A stretch of DNA of 32,819 nucleotides from CAZFBA01 sp964517135 (GTDB lineage Bacteria > Cyanobacteriota > Vampirovibrionia > JBFMGH01). The notes below the pieces were generated by a model, which had not been told where the DNA came from, did not search any database, and saw only the letters and a list, made by a program, of their open reading frames with translations. Numbering within the stretch: position 1 is the stretch's first letter; every line of letters starts with the position of its first letter. The DNA lies in NCBI GenBank assembly GCA_964517135.1, contig CAZFBA010000042.1, positions 1 to 32,819 of the forward strand, in the 5' to 3' direction. A program made the position numbers and the translations under genes. Below, in pieces: positions 17,555 through 26,448 of this stretch.

Positions 17555-20524
17555 ATGAGTAAAGATAAATTAATCGTATTAATAGATGGCCACTCTTTAG
17601 CCTACAGGTCATACTTTGCACTGGAAAGAACAGGTATGCGTAACAGTGGTAATATACCTACCTGGGGTGTTTATGGGTTTTTTAAGGCATTCTTTGACCT
17701 GATAGCAAGAACAAAACCTGATGCTATAGCTATTTCTTTCGATGTATCAAAAAAAACATTCCGCAATAATATGTACCCTGAATATAAAGCCAACCGCCCG
17801 CCAATGCCTGATGCTATGCGAGAACAAATGGGACAAATCAGAAGGGGTATTGAAGCCCTGAATATACCTATATTTGAACAGGAAGGCTTTGAAGCAGACG
17901 ACGTAATAGGTACTATATGCAAAAAAATGGTTGATCAGGGCAATAGAGTTATGATACTTACAGGTGATCAGGATTCTTTTCAATTAATTGATAACGACAA
18001 AGTAACAGTTTTATTGCCACAAAAAGGTGAATTAACTGAATTCGACAGGGAAAAAGTATATCAAAAATTTGGCGTTTACCCGGAACAGCTTGTAGACTAT
18101 AAGGGCCTGAGAGGAGATTCGTCAGATAATATACCCGGAGTTAAAGGCGTAGGAGAAAAAACAGCCGTAGAACTTCTTAAACAGTTCAATAACATTGAAG
18201 AAATTTATAATAATCTCGATAAAATTTCTAAAAAAGCTCTGAAAACAAAACTCGAAGAAGGGAAAGATATTGCTATATTAAGTAAAGACCTTGCTAAAAT
18301 ATGCCGTGATGTCGAAATGGACATAGATTTTGAATGTTGCTCACTTGAAATACCTGATCTTGACTCGTTTATAGAGTTCCTAAAAGAAATGGAATTCAGA
18401 AACTTCCTGAAACAACTGCCAACCCTGTTTAAAAACTTTGTAAACTATGATCAGGTTGATATTAAGGTTGATGGCGAACAAATATCAATACAGTTTAACG
18501 GAGTAAAACCAGAATTAAAATCTGATTCTTCAAGTAATACAAGAACTCCAGAAGTTAAGGTAAATCCTCAAACAGTTAAAACAATTCAAGAAGCCTTTCA
18601 AGCAGATGAAACAGGTCAGGTTAAATTTGATTTTGCCCTGCAAAAAGAAGCCAAAAACCCTGTTAGCAATGCAATAACAGTTGATACAGAAGATAAATTT
18701 AAAAAGTTGATAGAAAATCTGCAAAAGCATAAACTTTTTGCTATTGACCTGGAAACAGATTCTCTAAATGCACTTGAAGCAAAGATTGTAGGTATTGCAA
18801 TCAGCTGGCAAAAACTTGATACAATCAAAATTGTCAATGATAAACTTAAAACAACAGGTAATGACTTTGAATGCTGTGCTGCCTATATTCCGGTTGGGCA
18901 TAATGAAGGGATACAACTTGAAATAAATACTGTCTTAGAAAACCTGAAAGAAATTTTTGAAAGTACAAGATATGCCAAGATACTTCACAATGCTAAATAT
19001 GATATTCACGTACTCAAAAACTATAACATTCACCTGAAAAACGTTATTTATGACACAATGCTGGCAAGCTATATTGAAGATCCAGCTCAACGACATGGCC
19101 TGAAAGAGCTTGCTATGTCCAAGTTTCATTTTGTAATGAGTGAATATACTGATATTGCAGGCAAAGGCAAAAAACAGGTCAAATTAAGCGATATAGATAT
19201 TGAAACAGTTGCTGGCTATGCCCGCCTGGATTCTTCTATTACACTTAAACTGGCTCATTACTATGCTTCTATTCTAAGTGAAGAACAAGAAAAGCTGCTT
19301 TACAAAATGGAAATACCTCTAATTGAAGTACTTGTTGATATGGAACGAGCAGGTATTGGCCTTGACATAAACTACCTTAAAGATTTATCTAAAGAAATTG
19401 ATAATTTACTGAAGAAAAAAGAAGATGAAATCTATAAAGAGGCTAATTACCCGGAAAAATTTAACATTAACTCAACCAAACAACTTGGAAACATTCTTTT
19501 TGATCATATGGGTATACCCGCCGGGTCAAAAACAAAAACCAAAACAGGCTATAGCACATCTGCTCAGGTGCTTGAAAAGCTGGCGAAAAAATATCAAATT
19601 GCTCAATTAATCCTTGATTATAGACACCTGGCAAAACTTAAATCTACTTACGTTGATGCACTGCCAAAATTGATTAACAAAAAAACAGGAAGGATTCACA
19701 CAACCTTTAATCAGACAGTCACAACTACCGGAAGGCTCTCTAGCAGCGATCCAAATCTTCAAAATATACCTATTAGAACAGAGCTTGGTAACAGGATAAG
19801 AAAAGCTTTTGTGCCAGCATCTAAAGATGATCTGCTTCTCGCTGCAGATTATTCTCAAATAGAATTGCGTTTTCTAGCTGATATAAGTCAGGAAAAACAG
19901 CTAATTAAAGCGTTCAAAGATAATAAGGATATACATACTGATACAGCCTGCAAAATATTTAACATTAAACCTGAAAACGTTGATAAGGAAAAACGGCGCA
20001 TAGCAAAAGCTGTTAATTTTGGTATAGTATACGGGCAAACGCCATATGGGTTGTCTGAAACAATTGATATAACACCAAAGGAGGCAAAAGCTTTTATTGA
20101 TAAATACTTTGAAACATATCCTGATGTTAGAAAATATATGGATCACGCTATAGAAGAAGCTCATAAAACAGGATATGCCGTTACAAAGTTTGGTAGAAAA
20201 CGCTATTTAGCCAATGAGCTTAAAAGTAGAATCAAACAAATCAGAGAATTTGCAGAAAGGGCTGCTATTAATTCTCCGCTACAGGGGTCTGCTGCTGATC
20301 TTATTAAGCTGGCAATGTTGAAATTACACACTCAGCTTAAAGAATCAGGCCTGAGAGCCAGGATATTGTTACAGGTACATGATGAACTGATCCTTGAAGT
20401 GCCACAGAGTGAGCTTGATCGGGTTGTATCCATAGTCAAAGACTCAATGGAAAAAGCTGCTGAGCTATCAGTTCCGCTTGTAGTTGATATTGCTAAAGGC
20501 ATCAGCTGGATGGATGCTAAATAA
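17555..20524 (+). CDS. polA: DNA polymerase I
   Basis: The 989-residue protein contains all three Pol I domains. The 5' nuclease domain (about 1-300) shows IDGHSLAYRS, YKANRPPMP, EADDVIGT and GDSSDNIPGVKGVGEKTA. The 3'-5' exonuclease domain keeps its catalytic set: DLE at 398-400, HNAKYD and YARLD, so proofreading should work. The polymerase domain has TTTGRLSSSDPNLQNIP, the metal-binding DYSQIELR (Asp765), RRIAKAVNFGIVYG and QVHDE (Asp943). It performs gap filling and RNA primer removal. A poorly conserved insertion at about 300-380 links the 5' nuclease and exonuclease domains. It is the last gene of the CPBP-propeller-polA run and converges on the next gene with only 27 bases between. Confidence 0.98.
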   Translation: MSKDKLIVLIDGHSLAYRSYFALERTGMRNSGNIPTWGVYGFFKAFFDLIARTKPDAIAISFDVSKKTFRNNMYPEYKANRPPMPDAMREQMGQIRRGIEALNIPIFEQEGFEADDVIGTICKKMVDQGNRVMILTGDQDSFQLIDNDKVTVLLPQKGELTEFDREKVYQKFGVYPEQLVDYKGLRGDSSDNIPGVKGVGEKTAVELLKQFNNIEEIYNNLDKISKKALKTKLEEGKDIAILSKDLAKICRDVEMDIDFECCSLEIPDLDSFIEFLKEMEFRNFLKQLPTLFKNFVNYDQVDIKVDGEQISIQFNGVKPELKSDSSSNTRTPEVKVNPQTVKTIQEAFQADETGQVKFDFALQKEAKNPVSNAITVDTEDKFKKLIENLQKHKLFAIDLETDSLNALEAKIVGIAISWQKLDTIKIVNDKLKTTGNDFECCAAYIPVGHNEGIQLEINTVLENLKEIFESTRYAKILHNAKYDIHVLKNYNIHLKNVIYDTMLASYIEDPAQRHGLKELAMSKFHFVMSEYTDIAGKGKKQVKLSDIDIETVAGYARLDSSITLKLAHYYASILSEEQEKLLYKMEIPLIEVLVDMERAGIGLDINYLKDLSKEIDNLLKKKEDEIYKEANYPEKFNINSTKQLGNILFDHMGIPAGSKTKTKTGYSTSAQVLEKLAKKYQIAQLILDYRHLAKLKSTYVDALPKLINKKTGRIHTTFNQTVTTTGRLSSSDPNLQNIPIRTELGNRIRKAFVPASKDDLLLAADYSQIELRFLADISQEKQLIKAFKDNKDIHTDTACKIFNIKPENVDKEKRRIAKAVNFGIVYGQTPYGLSETIDITPKEAKAFIDKYFETYPDVRKYMDHAIEEAHKTGYAVTKFGRKRYLANELKSRIKQIREFAERAAINSPLQGSAADLIKLAMLKLHTQLKESGLRARILLQVHDELILEVPQSELDRVVSIVKDSMEKAAELSVPLVVDIAKGISWMDAK

Positions 20525-20551
20525 CCTTTCCTGTAAATAAAAACAACTACA

Positions 20552-21334
20552 TTATTTGGTTAAAACGAAAATAATTGTTTCTTCATTCCTTTCAAGAAAC
20601 TGTGCGCCGTTTAGCCATTTAAAAATACCGGTTAAATAATTGATTTCAGGTTTGTCATAGATGACTTTGTGTTTATAGACTTTGATATTCTTGCGTTTGA
20701 TCCAGCTTTTAAGCATGTTGTAGTTCATTTTTGATACGGCGTCTTTATTTTTCATGCTGGAGATGTCTTTTTTCCAGCTTTCAATGTTTAAGTTAATATC
20801 AATATTGGGTGTATGCATTATAAGTATTAGTTTTCCGTTATCATTGAGGCAGCGCATCATATTGTTAATAGCTTTAATGGGGGCCGGAAGATGCTCTAAA
20901 AGGTCTTGTGCAACAATAAGGTCAAATGCGTTATCTTTAAAGGGCAGGTTTTCTGCGTCAGCCACGTGAAATTCTACTTTATTAAGTTTATCAGTATTTA
21001 GTTTAGCACGTTTATAATCTTCAATGAGCTTATATCTTTTAAGTTCTATTTGTTTCAGGGCTGAAGCAAATTCCACCACACGTGAGGCAATATCAATACC
21101 TGTGACTTCTTTTGCTATTCTAGCCATTTCCAGGGTTAAGATACCGGCGCCTGTTCCTATATCGAGAACTTTCATATCTGGTTCAAGATATTCAAGCACA
21201 TAGTCAATATAAAAGTTACATTGAGAGAGCTTTGTAATCTGATAGAAAGACCCCAGGGTGGTATAACGAGGGAATCTATTATAAAAATCTCTCAGGTCTT
21301 TTTTTAATCCCTCAATTTCAGCAGCTGATAGCAT
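20552..21334 (-). CDS. Class I SAM-dependent methyltransferase
   Basis: This 260-residue protein has a Methyltransf_11-type core. Motif I is VLDIGTGAGILTLEMA (about 56-71), motif II ends VTGIDIA, then come VADAENLPFKDNAFDLIVAQD and LLEHLPAPIKAIN, and motif post-III is DNGKLILIMH. The N-terminal 45 residues and the C-terminal Lys-rich part are not typical of UbiE or other named enzymes, so the substrate is unknown. It is transcribed alone, converging on polA. No dedicated terminator is seen in the 27-base gap. Confidence 0.85.
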   Translation of the reverse strand: MLSAAEIEGLKKDLRDFYNRFPRYTTLGSFYQITKLSQCNFYIDYVLEYLEPDMKVLDIGTGAGILTLEMARIAKEVTGIDIASRVVEFASALKQIELKRYKLIEDYKRAKLNTDKLNKVEFHVADAENLPFKDNAFDLIVAQDLLEHLPAPIKAINNMMRCLNDNGKLILIMHTPNIDINLNIESWKKDISSMKNKDAVSKMNYNMLKSWIKRKNIKVYKHKVIYDKPEINYLTGIFKWLNGAQFLERNEETIIFVLTK

Positions 21335-21532
21335 TTTTACCTTTAAGTAATTTAAATTACACTAATAACAAAACTTTGGGATCATACAAACAAGAAAAAC
21401 ATCATGCTTTTGTTGATTATACTGAAACCCTATTGTGAAGATTATAGAATAATTATTTTTGTATGCAAAGGCAATTTAACAAATGTTCATTGTTATTTGA
21501 ATTTGATAATATAATCAACGTCATGATTATAA

Positions 21533-21772
21533 GACTAATGCATAACTATAACAATCAATTTTCTGTTTTTGATTTTCAAAAATTTTAAAAGTAAAGATAT
21601 GGGTTGAACGAGTCGATTGGCCTGGGCTTTCAAAGCACGTATACGAAGGCAGCAAGTCAGTTGTGAAAAGTTTTTGCTTCTTTTTTCAAGAAGAAGAGAG
21701 CCTATGCCTTCCTTTAGGGTTGGCGGGATCCGGGTTTTGAAAATCGAAAAATTTTTAAGTTATGCACTGATC
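21533..21772 (+). repeat. Dispersed repeat, copy B (complete, with inverted ends)
   Basis: This 240-bp element is bounded by imperfect inverted ends, GACTAATGCATAAC (21533-21546) and GTTATGCACTGATC (21759-21772). Each is followed inwards by a GATTTTCAAAA block. Its interior is nearly identical, in opposite orientation, to bases 1-193. It contains the hairpin-forming CTTCTT...AAGAAG and CCTA...TAGG segments and no ORF. The organisation is that of a MITE-like non-autonomous element; target-site duplications are not clear. Confidence 0.75.
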
Positions 21773-21852
21773 TTTTATTTTGACTTTAGAAGTTAAGGGC
21801 GGGTGTTTAATTCTTCGTATAGCCTGGTATAGTATGAAATAACTACTTTCTC

Positions 21853-21875
21853 CGGAGCGAATTTAATTCGCTCCG
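21853..21875. promoter_or_regulatory. Perfect 23-base palindrome upstream or downstream of neighbouring genes
   Basis: Eleven-base arms, CGGAGCGAATT and AATTCGCTCCG, flank a single T. No T-run follows on the plus strand. It lies 66 bases beyond the stop of the DUF2085 gene (minus strand). It could be a stable hairpin or a protein-binding site. Confidence 0.45.
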
Positions 21876-21940
21876 CTAGTATGACTGTATGCCAGACAAT
21901 ATAATCTGTATTTCGCTTACAAGTTCAGGGTAAATAAGAA

Positions 21941-22465
21941 TTAAAAAAGGTTGTTTTCTTTGTTTATTATTCTTACGACGTCATTGAGCCCTGGAACGAC
22001 ATAAAACATAGCTATTCCTCCGCACAAAGCCCCTGTAAGAAGTCGTAACCAGTGAGGGCTGGGGTATAGATGCAAAACCTGTGCTATTCCGTCAATGCCA
22101 ATAGGGCCAAAGCAAGCAAGAAGCCACCATTTAGAAGGGAATTCAAGAGACCTGACATTCTTAATTACAGGGTAAAGTGCAAGGCCAAGAAAAGCTCCCA
22201 GGTAGATTCCCAGGCAGCGTACACAAACAGGCATCTGATATCCAAAAAGCCAGTAGCAGCGTGAAGGTATCTGATGACAGGTATAATTAAAAATTACATA
22301 ATAAATATCAGCCAGATATGAAAATTTTTCAGGAAGTCTGTAAAGCAGTGGTCCAACAAGTATTGTAATCATCCAGACGCCTGTAAACAGAAGGCTCAAA
22401 ACATATGCAATCGGCGAATGTACCAGTTCATGGCCTTTGCTTTCAAATATTCTGGTTATTTTCAT
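21941..22465 (-). CDS. DUF2085 family membrane protein
   Basis: The 174-residue protein has about four predicted membrane helices and the cysteine-rich DUF2085 signature: YTCHQIPSRCYWLFG (about 61-75) followed by PVCVRCLGIYLGAFLG (about 79-94). The function of this family is not established; the conserved Cys and His suggest metal or redox chemistry at the membrane. Upstream (22490-22500) there is no obvious operon partner on the same strand, and the 306-base gap upstream holds the palindromic terminator element. Family call is firm. Confidence 0.85.
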   Translation of the reverse strand: MKITRIFESKGHELVHSPIAYVLSLLFTGVWMITILVGPLLYRLPEKFSYLADIYYVIFNYTCHQIPSRCYWLFGYQMPVCVRCLGIYLGAFLGLALYPVIKNVRSLEFPSKWWLLACFGPIGIDGIAQVLHLYPSPHWLRLLTGALCGGIAMFYVVPGLNDVVRIINKENNLF

Positions 22466-22576
22466 GACTGATCTCCAGGGTCGATAGTGGCCGGGGTTGA
22501 TACCATTATTCTAGCATCATAAGGCGAAAGAGGTTAAGCAAACTCATTATTTTTCAAAAAGATTATTAATAGTTTT

Positions 22577-22713
22577 AGGAACCTCTGATTAATTAAGAAA
22601 TTACTGATTCCAGCAAAAACAGGGAGGGGGTTAAAAAAACCGCACAGCGGTTTTTTTAACCCCCGACATTAATTTCTTGAATCTGTGAACTTTTAAATTA
22701 TTCAGAGATCTCT
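22577..22713. repeat. Large imperfect palindromic element containing a perfect hairpin
   Basis: The outer ends AGGAACCTCTGATTAATT (22577-22594) and the complement of AATTATTCAGAGATCTCT (22696-22713) pair imperfectly. A shared AAGAAATTA block lies inside them, and the centre is the 39-base perfect hairpin at 22626-22664. The 137-bp unit could fold end to end. It fits a MITE-like element or a REP-like terminator; no coding capacity. Confidence 0.5.
22626..22664. terminator. Strong bidirectional Rho-independent terminator
   Basis: This is a perfect 18-base-pair stem with an ACA loop. The inner CCGC/GCGG stem is flanked by A7 and T7 runs that make it work as a terminator on either strand, and five G-C pairs close the base. 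It lies about 110 bases after the stop of the 676-residue membrane protein gene. Confidence 0.85.
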
Positions 22714-22771
22714 TTAGCCTATCAATCACATAGTAAACAATTAACTATTATATTTATATGTGATATACAGC

Positions 22772-24802
22772 TCAGGATTTTAATTGATTTAACCAGTCTG
22801 TAATCTCATTAGCAGGGCGAAAATCTGGTAGCTTGTAGTTCATGCTGATTGAATTAACCGGGTTCTGAGAAGGATAGATATTAATCGGTTTATTAACAGG
22901 TGTTATTTCTGGCATAACTGAGTTAATAGCATCAGGGTTGACATTATTATTTACTCTAATTGCATCCTGAGTTGCTGGAGTGCTATTTATATTTATCTGT
23001 CCATTGTTTAAACCTGATGTATTTCTTATACCCTGATCAGCTGAAATGACTCCAGATGGATGACCTGAAAAATCTACAAAATTTCTGGGATCTTTCATCT
23101 CGTCAATTGCTTTCATAACTCCAATTTTTGAAGCACGCTTTTGTAAACTGGTGGCAAGAGCCTGAAGACCAAATAAAGAACCCAGGTAACCAACTGCACC
23201 TGCTGCTATCTTACCTTTCGTGCCTAAAGGAAAAGCTTTGTTTGCCAGGTAGAAAGTACCAAAACCTGAACCAATAGAGACAAAGGGACTAAAAGCCTGA
23301 TTAAAGAGAGTTGTTGCAAGTTCTATATCTTCAGCATATCTTTGTGAATTGTCATCAAGAACTTCAAACATATCAAAGACCTTTGTTTGAAGAGCTTTGC
23401 CTTGCTCAAGCTGACCGGGCTTAAGTTCTACTTCTTGAAGGGCTTTTTGCAGTTTGACTTCCTCTGGCCTGACGGTCTTTTCATATTTTTTGTATTCTTT
23501 ATAATCCTTTAAAACTTGAATGCCTGTGGTTATATGGTTTTTGATGTTATTAAAGATACCTGATTTTTCCTGTTCAGAAACATTGACTTTATTTAGTTCT
23601 TTTTCAGGTATATAAATAAAGTTCTTAGGATCATTCAAAAGTTCTTTCTTGGCTTTGTATCTACCTACACGAGCCATATCTTTTTGTAAATGAGTAAAAT
23701 AACTTATAATTGGTATTGCTAGGGCAACAGCAACACCTGCCGGGGCATATTTTATAACGTTTGGATTAATAGAAACCCCTTTATTAGAGAGAAAACCTAA
23801 TATTTTGTTGGTAAGCTTAGATGCAACCAGACCTTCTGCACCAATGGCTGCAAGTGTAAAGCCAGCTACGGTTTCTGTATTCTCAGAATAATCCTGGGCT
23901 TTGATGTCAATTTTTCTGATAATGTCTGTAATGATCTGTTGATGGGCTTTAGCTTCAGCAAGTTTATCTTCCGATACCTTCATGCTAGTAAAACTCTGTG
24001 TTTTGGCCAGTTTTTCTTGCTGATAATCTACTTTCCACTGGTTATAACCTTTCCAATCTTTGATAATAGATTTCAATGAAGCAATTGCACCATCTTTTTT
24101 GCCGTAAAGTTCTTCTTCAGAACTTTTCTTTTTCAAGAAACCAAAGAGACCGCCAGGTTTTTCTTCTTCTTTAATCTGGCTGGCAATTTGACTGGCTTTT
24201 TCGAGTTGATCCTGATCGTAAATAACAAAGTTTTTAGGATCATTTAAAACCTGTTCTCTAGCCTGGAAGCGGGCAATTCTGGAACCTTTTTTCTTAAAAT
24301 AGTTTGAAGCTACTAACAGCGGAGCCATAATAGCTGTCATAGTTCCTAATATCAAACCTTGCTGGGTTAGAAACTGACCGGCACCGCCAACTGCATGCAT
24401 CTCTTTGAAGAAATTTATACCTAAAAGCTTGTCAATCTTTTTTTCTACTGGTGCAAAAAATTTGTTAAGTCTTTTAAATGCTTCTGGTCTGGTTACTAAA
24501 AGAAACATCAGTGGCATCATAATGGCAATTGCAGCTACCTGCATAATGATCATACTGGTTATTTCTGCTGCTTTTTCAATATCTTCGGCTTTATCTTCTG
24601 AGTATCTATCCATTATATTAACGGCATTGACAATTGTGCTGCCGTAATTTTCAGCCTGTTTAAGCTGATCAGGTGTGAAGTTAAGTGTTTTATAATATTC
24701 CTGGCGCTTTTGCTCGTATTTTCTGGTATCTTTTCTCCACTGAGTATATGGCCCGGAGTTTTGAGAAACCTGTTTTATTGTATCAAGTACTTCAATTACC
24801 AT
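22772..24802 (-). CDS. Triplicated membrane protein of unknown function (676 aa)
   Basis: Three related units are visible at about residues 17-194, 246-397 and 429-578. Each has an amphipathic Lys/Tyr-rich start, a QLKQAENYGSTIV-like helix and an acidic motif (DRYSEDKAEDIE, QDYSENTETV, QRYAEDIELA). A pair of hydrophobic segments follows. Each unit ends in a basic motif closing with DPKNF or DPRNF (189-192, 391-395, 571-575). The last 95 residues are low-complexity, rich in Asn, Pro and Ile. There is no signal peptide. I do not recognise a family. The gene is apparently monocistronic, with a terminator downstream. The repeat units suggest pseudo-symmetric assembly of six membrane segments. Confidence 0.85.
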   Translation of the reverse strand: MVIEVLDTIKQVSQNSGPYTQWRKDTRKYEQKRQEYYKTLNFTPDQLKQAENYGSTIVNAVNIMDRYSEDKAEDIEKAAEITSMIIMQVAAIAIMMPLMFLLVTRPEAFKRLNKFFAPVEKKIDKLLGINFFKEMHAVGGAGQFLTQQGLILGTMTAIMAPLLVASNYFKKKGSRIARFQAREQVLNDPKNFVIYDQDQLEKASQIASQIKEEEKPGGLFGFLKKKSSEEELYGKKDGAIASLKSIIKDWKGYNQWKVDYQQEKLAKTQSFTSMKVSEDKLAEAKAHQQIITDIIRKIDIKAQDYSENTETVAGFTLAAIGAEGLVASKLTNKILGFLSNKGVSINPNVIKYAPAGVAVALAIPIISYFTHLQKDMARVGRYKAKKELLNDPKNFIYIPEKELNKVNVSEQEKSGIFNNIKNHITTGIQVLKDYKEYKKYEKTVRPEEVKLQKALQEVELKPGQLEQGKALQTKVFDMFEVLDDNSQRYAEDIELATTLFNQAFSPFVSIGSGFGTFYLANKAFPLGTKGKIAAGAVGYLGSLFGLQALATSLQKRASKIGVMKAIDEMKDPRNFVDFSGHPSGVISADQGIRNTSGLNNGQININSTPATQDAIRVNNNVNPDAINSVMPEITPVNKPINIYPSQNPVNSISMNYKLPDFRPANEITDWLNQLKS

Positions 24803-25148
24803 TCGGGGTTCCTTATTCTGAGTGAGAGCTGTCAGGTATGATGACTAAAAACCTCTCAATCAAAAAAGTTGCTATTAATTTTAAAAAACAAAAATGGTTT
24901 TTTTTAAAACCATTGTGTTGTGATTGTTTTGCAGTGTAATAAATTGTCACATAATGAAAGATTATCTTTATTTTACAATGATTTTGAGAATTACAATTGA
25001 TATAAAGCTCTGATAACTTTATTTAAAACGTATATACTTTTTAAAAACGTTTATCTGTAAGCTAAAAACCAGGCCAATACGCTACATTTGTATGATATAT
25101 GTAATTGTTTAGTTTTGTTGTGGTTTGCCGCCACATGGATTTTAGCTA
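24803..25148. other. Intergenic region with a minus-strand terminator
   Basis: These 346 bases lie between two minus-strand genes. Apart from the hairpin at 24881-24914 I see only AT-rich DNA, which must contain the promoter of the 676-residue protein gene. No RNA gene was recognised. Confidence 0.5.
24881..24914 (-). terminator. Rho-independent terminator of the lspA-rluD operon
   Basis: On the minus strand AATGGTTTT pairs with AAAACCATT (arms 24906-24914 and 24893-24901) around a 4-base loop, followed by TTTGTTTTTT. It lies about 235 bases beyond the stop of the last operon gene. Confidence 0.6.
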
Positions 25149-25493
25149 TTATTTGCCTTTTAGTGCTTTTTTAAGTGCTTCTTCAAGTGTTTGAACTTTA
25201 GCTTCCAGGGCTTTTACTTTGTCTGTGCTGTTTTCAGCTTCGATGCTGGCTTTTTCTGCAACTCTTGTGTGTTTGCCTATTTGTTCTTTAAGCCTTAATA
25301 GAAAATAAGCTGTTATCCCTGCCCCGCCGGCAAGACCTGAAATGCAACCAGTAAAAATAACCAGTGCTGTTGCCAGTTCATAAGTACTGCCTGTAAAGAA
25401 ATATAAACTTGAGGTAGTTTTAAAGTTTACAAAAGAAAGCATTAAAACCAGAATTAGAGCCAGAATACCCAGTGATAAATATACTTTCTTCAT
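25149..25493 (-). CDS. Small two-helix membrane protein with C-terminal coiled coil (LapA-like)
   Basis: The protein has 114 residues with membrane segments at about 4-22 and 40-66 and a charged C-terminal helix (about 70-112, KALEAKVQTLEEALKKALKGK at the end in heptads). The layout, including a YFFTGSTYELATALVIFTGCISG stretch in the second helix region, resembles LapA/DUF1049 proteins. Those work in lipopolysaccharide assembly in proteobacteria; whether the function holds here is unknown. It starts one base after the rluD stop, so translational coupling is likely. Confidence 0.7.
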   Translation of the reverse strand: MKKVYLSLGILALILVLMLSFVNFKTTSSLYFFTGSTYELATALVIFTGCISGLAGGAGITAYFLLRLKEQIGKHTRVAEKASIEAENSTDKVKALEAKVQTLEEALKKALKGK

Positions 25494-25494
25494 T

Positions 25495-26448
25495 TTATTT
25501 GTTCCTCTCCCTTAAATATTGACTGTTATAGATTTTCAAAACTCTTTTTATCTCTTCGTGAGTATCAATTTCAAACGTTAGTTTATCACCTCTTACAGGA
25601 TGTGTAAAAGAGATTTTATAAGCTTGCAATAGTTGATGTTCGAGTTTTATCTTCTGTGATTTAGGGTTGCCATAGACATAATCTCCAAGCACAGGGTGCT
25701 TGAGGTGAGAAAAATGAACCCTTATCTGATGTGTTCTGCCTGTAATAATTTTAGCTTCTACAAAAGTAGCCTGAGTGAATCTTTCAATAACCTTCCAGAA
25801 GGTAATTGCTTCTTTGCCGTCTTCAACAACTGCCATCTTCTCACGTTTCACAGGATGCCGGCTGATAGGCAGTTTAACCATGCCACTGTCATCTTTTAGA
25901 TTGCCCTGAACTATTGTCAGGTAATACTTATCTACTGTTCTGTCTTGAATTTGCTTTGCCAGATTTTGATGAGCAAAATCGTTTTTGGCAATAACAATCA
26001 ACCCGGATGTATCCTGATCGAGCCGGTGCACAATGCCAGGACGCAGGTAGCCATTGATACCTGAAAGGCTGTCTTTACATTGATATAGAAGTGCATTAAC
26101 CAGTGTGCCTGTGTATTTGCCGGGAGCAGGATGTGTTAGCATACCGGCAGGTTTGTTGATAACAGCAAGATCAGCATCTTCATAAACAAATTCCAGAGCA
26201 ATATCTTCTGGTATTATTTCTAAAGGCTTGTTTTCAGGTATACATATTGTGACAGTGTCACCATATTTTAGCTTATAGGATCTTTTAACAGGTTTATCAT
26301 TAACTGTCAACATTTCAGTATCAATGAGTTTCTGAATTCTGGTTCTTGAAAAGCCTGACAATAGTGTACTAGCATAAAGATCTACACGCAGACCTGTTTC
26401 TTCATTATCTATATCAAGTTTAATTACGTTTTTCGGTTTGTTGTTCAT
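25495..26448 (-). CDS. rluD: RluD-family 23S rRNA pseudouridine synthase
   Basis: The product is 317 residues with an N-terminal S4 RNA-binding domain (about 19-75) and an RluA-family catalytic domain. The catalytic motif HRLDQDTSGLIV carries Asp144. GRTHQIRVH and HPVLGDYVYG, both standard in the family, follow. It isomerises uridines in RNA, in RluD's case in helix 69 of 23S rRNA; the exact target is inferred from the S4-plus-catalytic layout and length. It overlaps the end of lspA by 29 bases, a pairing seen in many bacteria, and is followed directly by the LapA-like gene. Confidence 0.93.
   Translation of the reverse strand: MNNKPKNVIKLDIDNEETGLRVDLYASTLLSGFSRTRIQKLIDTEMLTVNDKPVKRSYKLKYGDTVTICIPENKPLEIIPEDIALEFVYEDADLAVINKPAGMLTHPAPGKYTGTLVNALLYQCKDSLSGINGYLRPGIVHRLDQDTSGLIVIAKNDFAHQNLAKQIQDRTVDKYYLTIVQGNLKDDSGMVKLPISRHPVKREKMAVVEDGKEAITFWKVIERFTQATFVEAKIITGRTHQIRVHFSHLKHPVLGDYVYGNPKSQKIKLEHQLLQAYKISFTHPVRGDKLTFEIDTHEEIKRVLKIYNSQYLRERNK

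Noticed and set aside
24838..24939. A 33-residue plus-strand frame ending CCDCFAV
   Set aside because: It runs through the terminator hairpin at 24893-24914 and has no convincing ribosome binding site.
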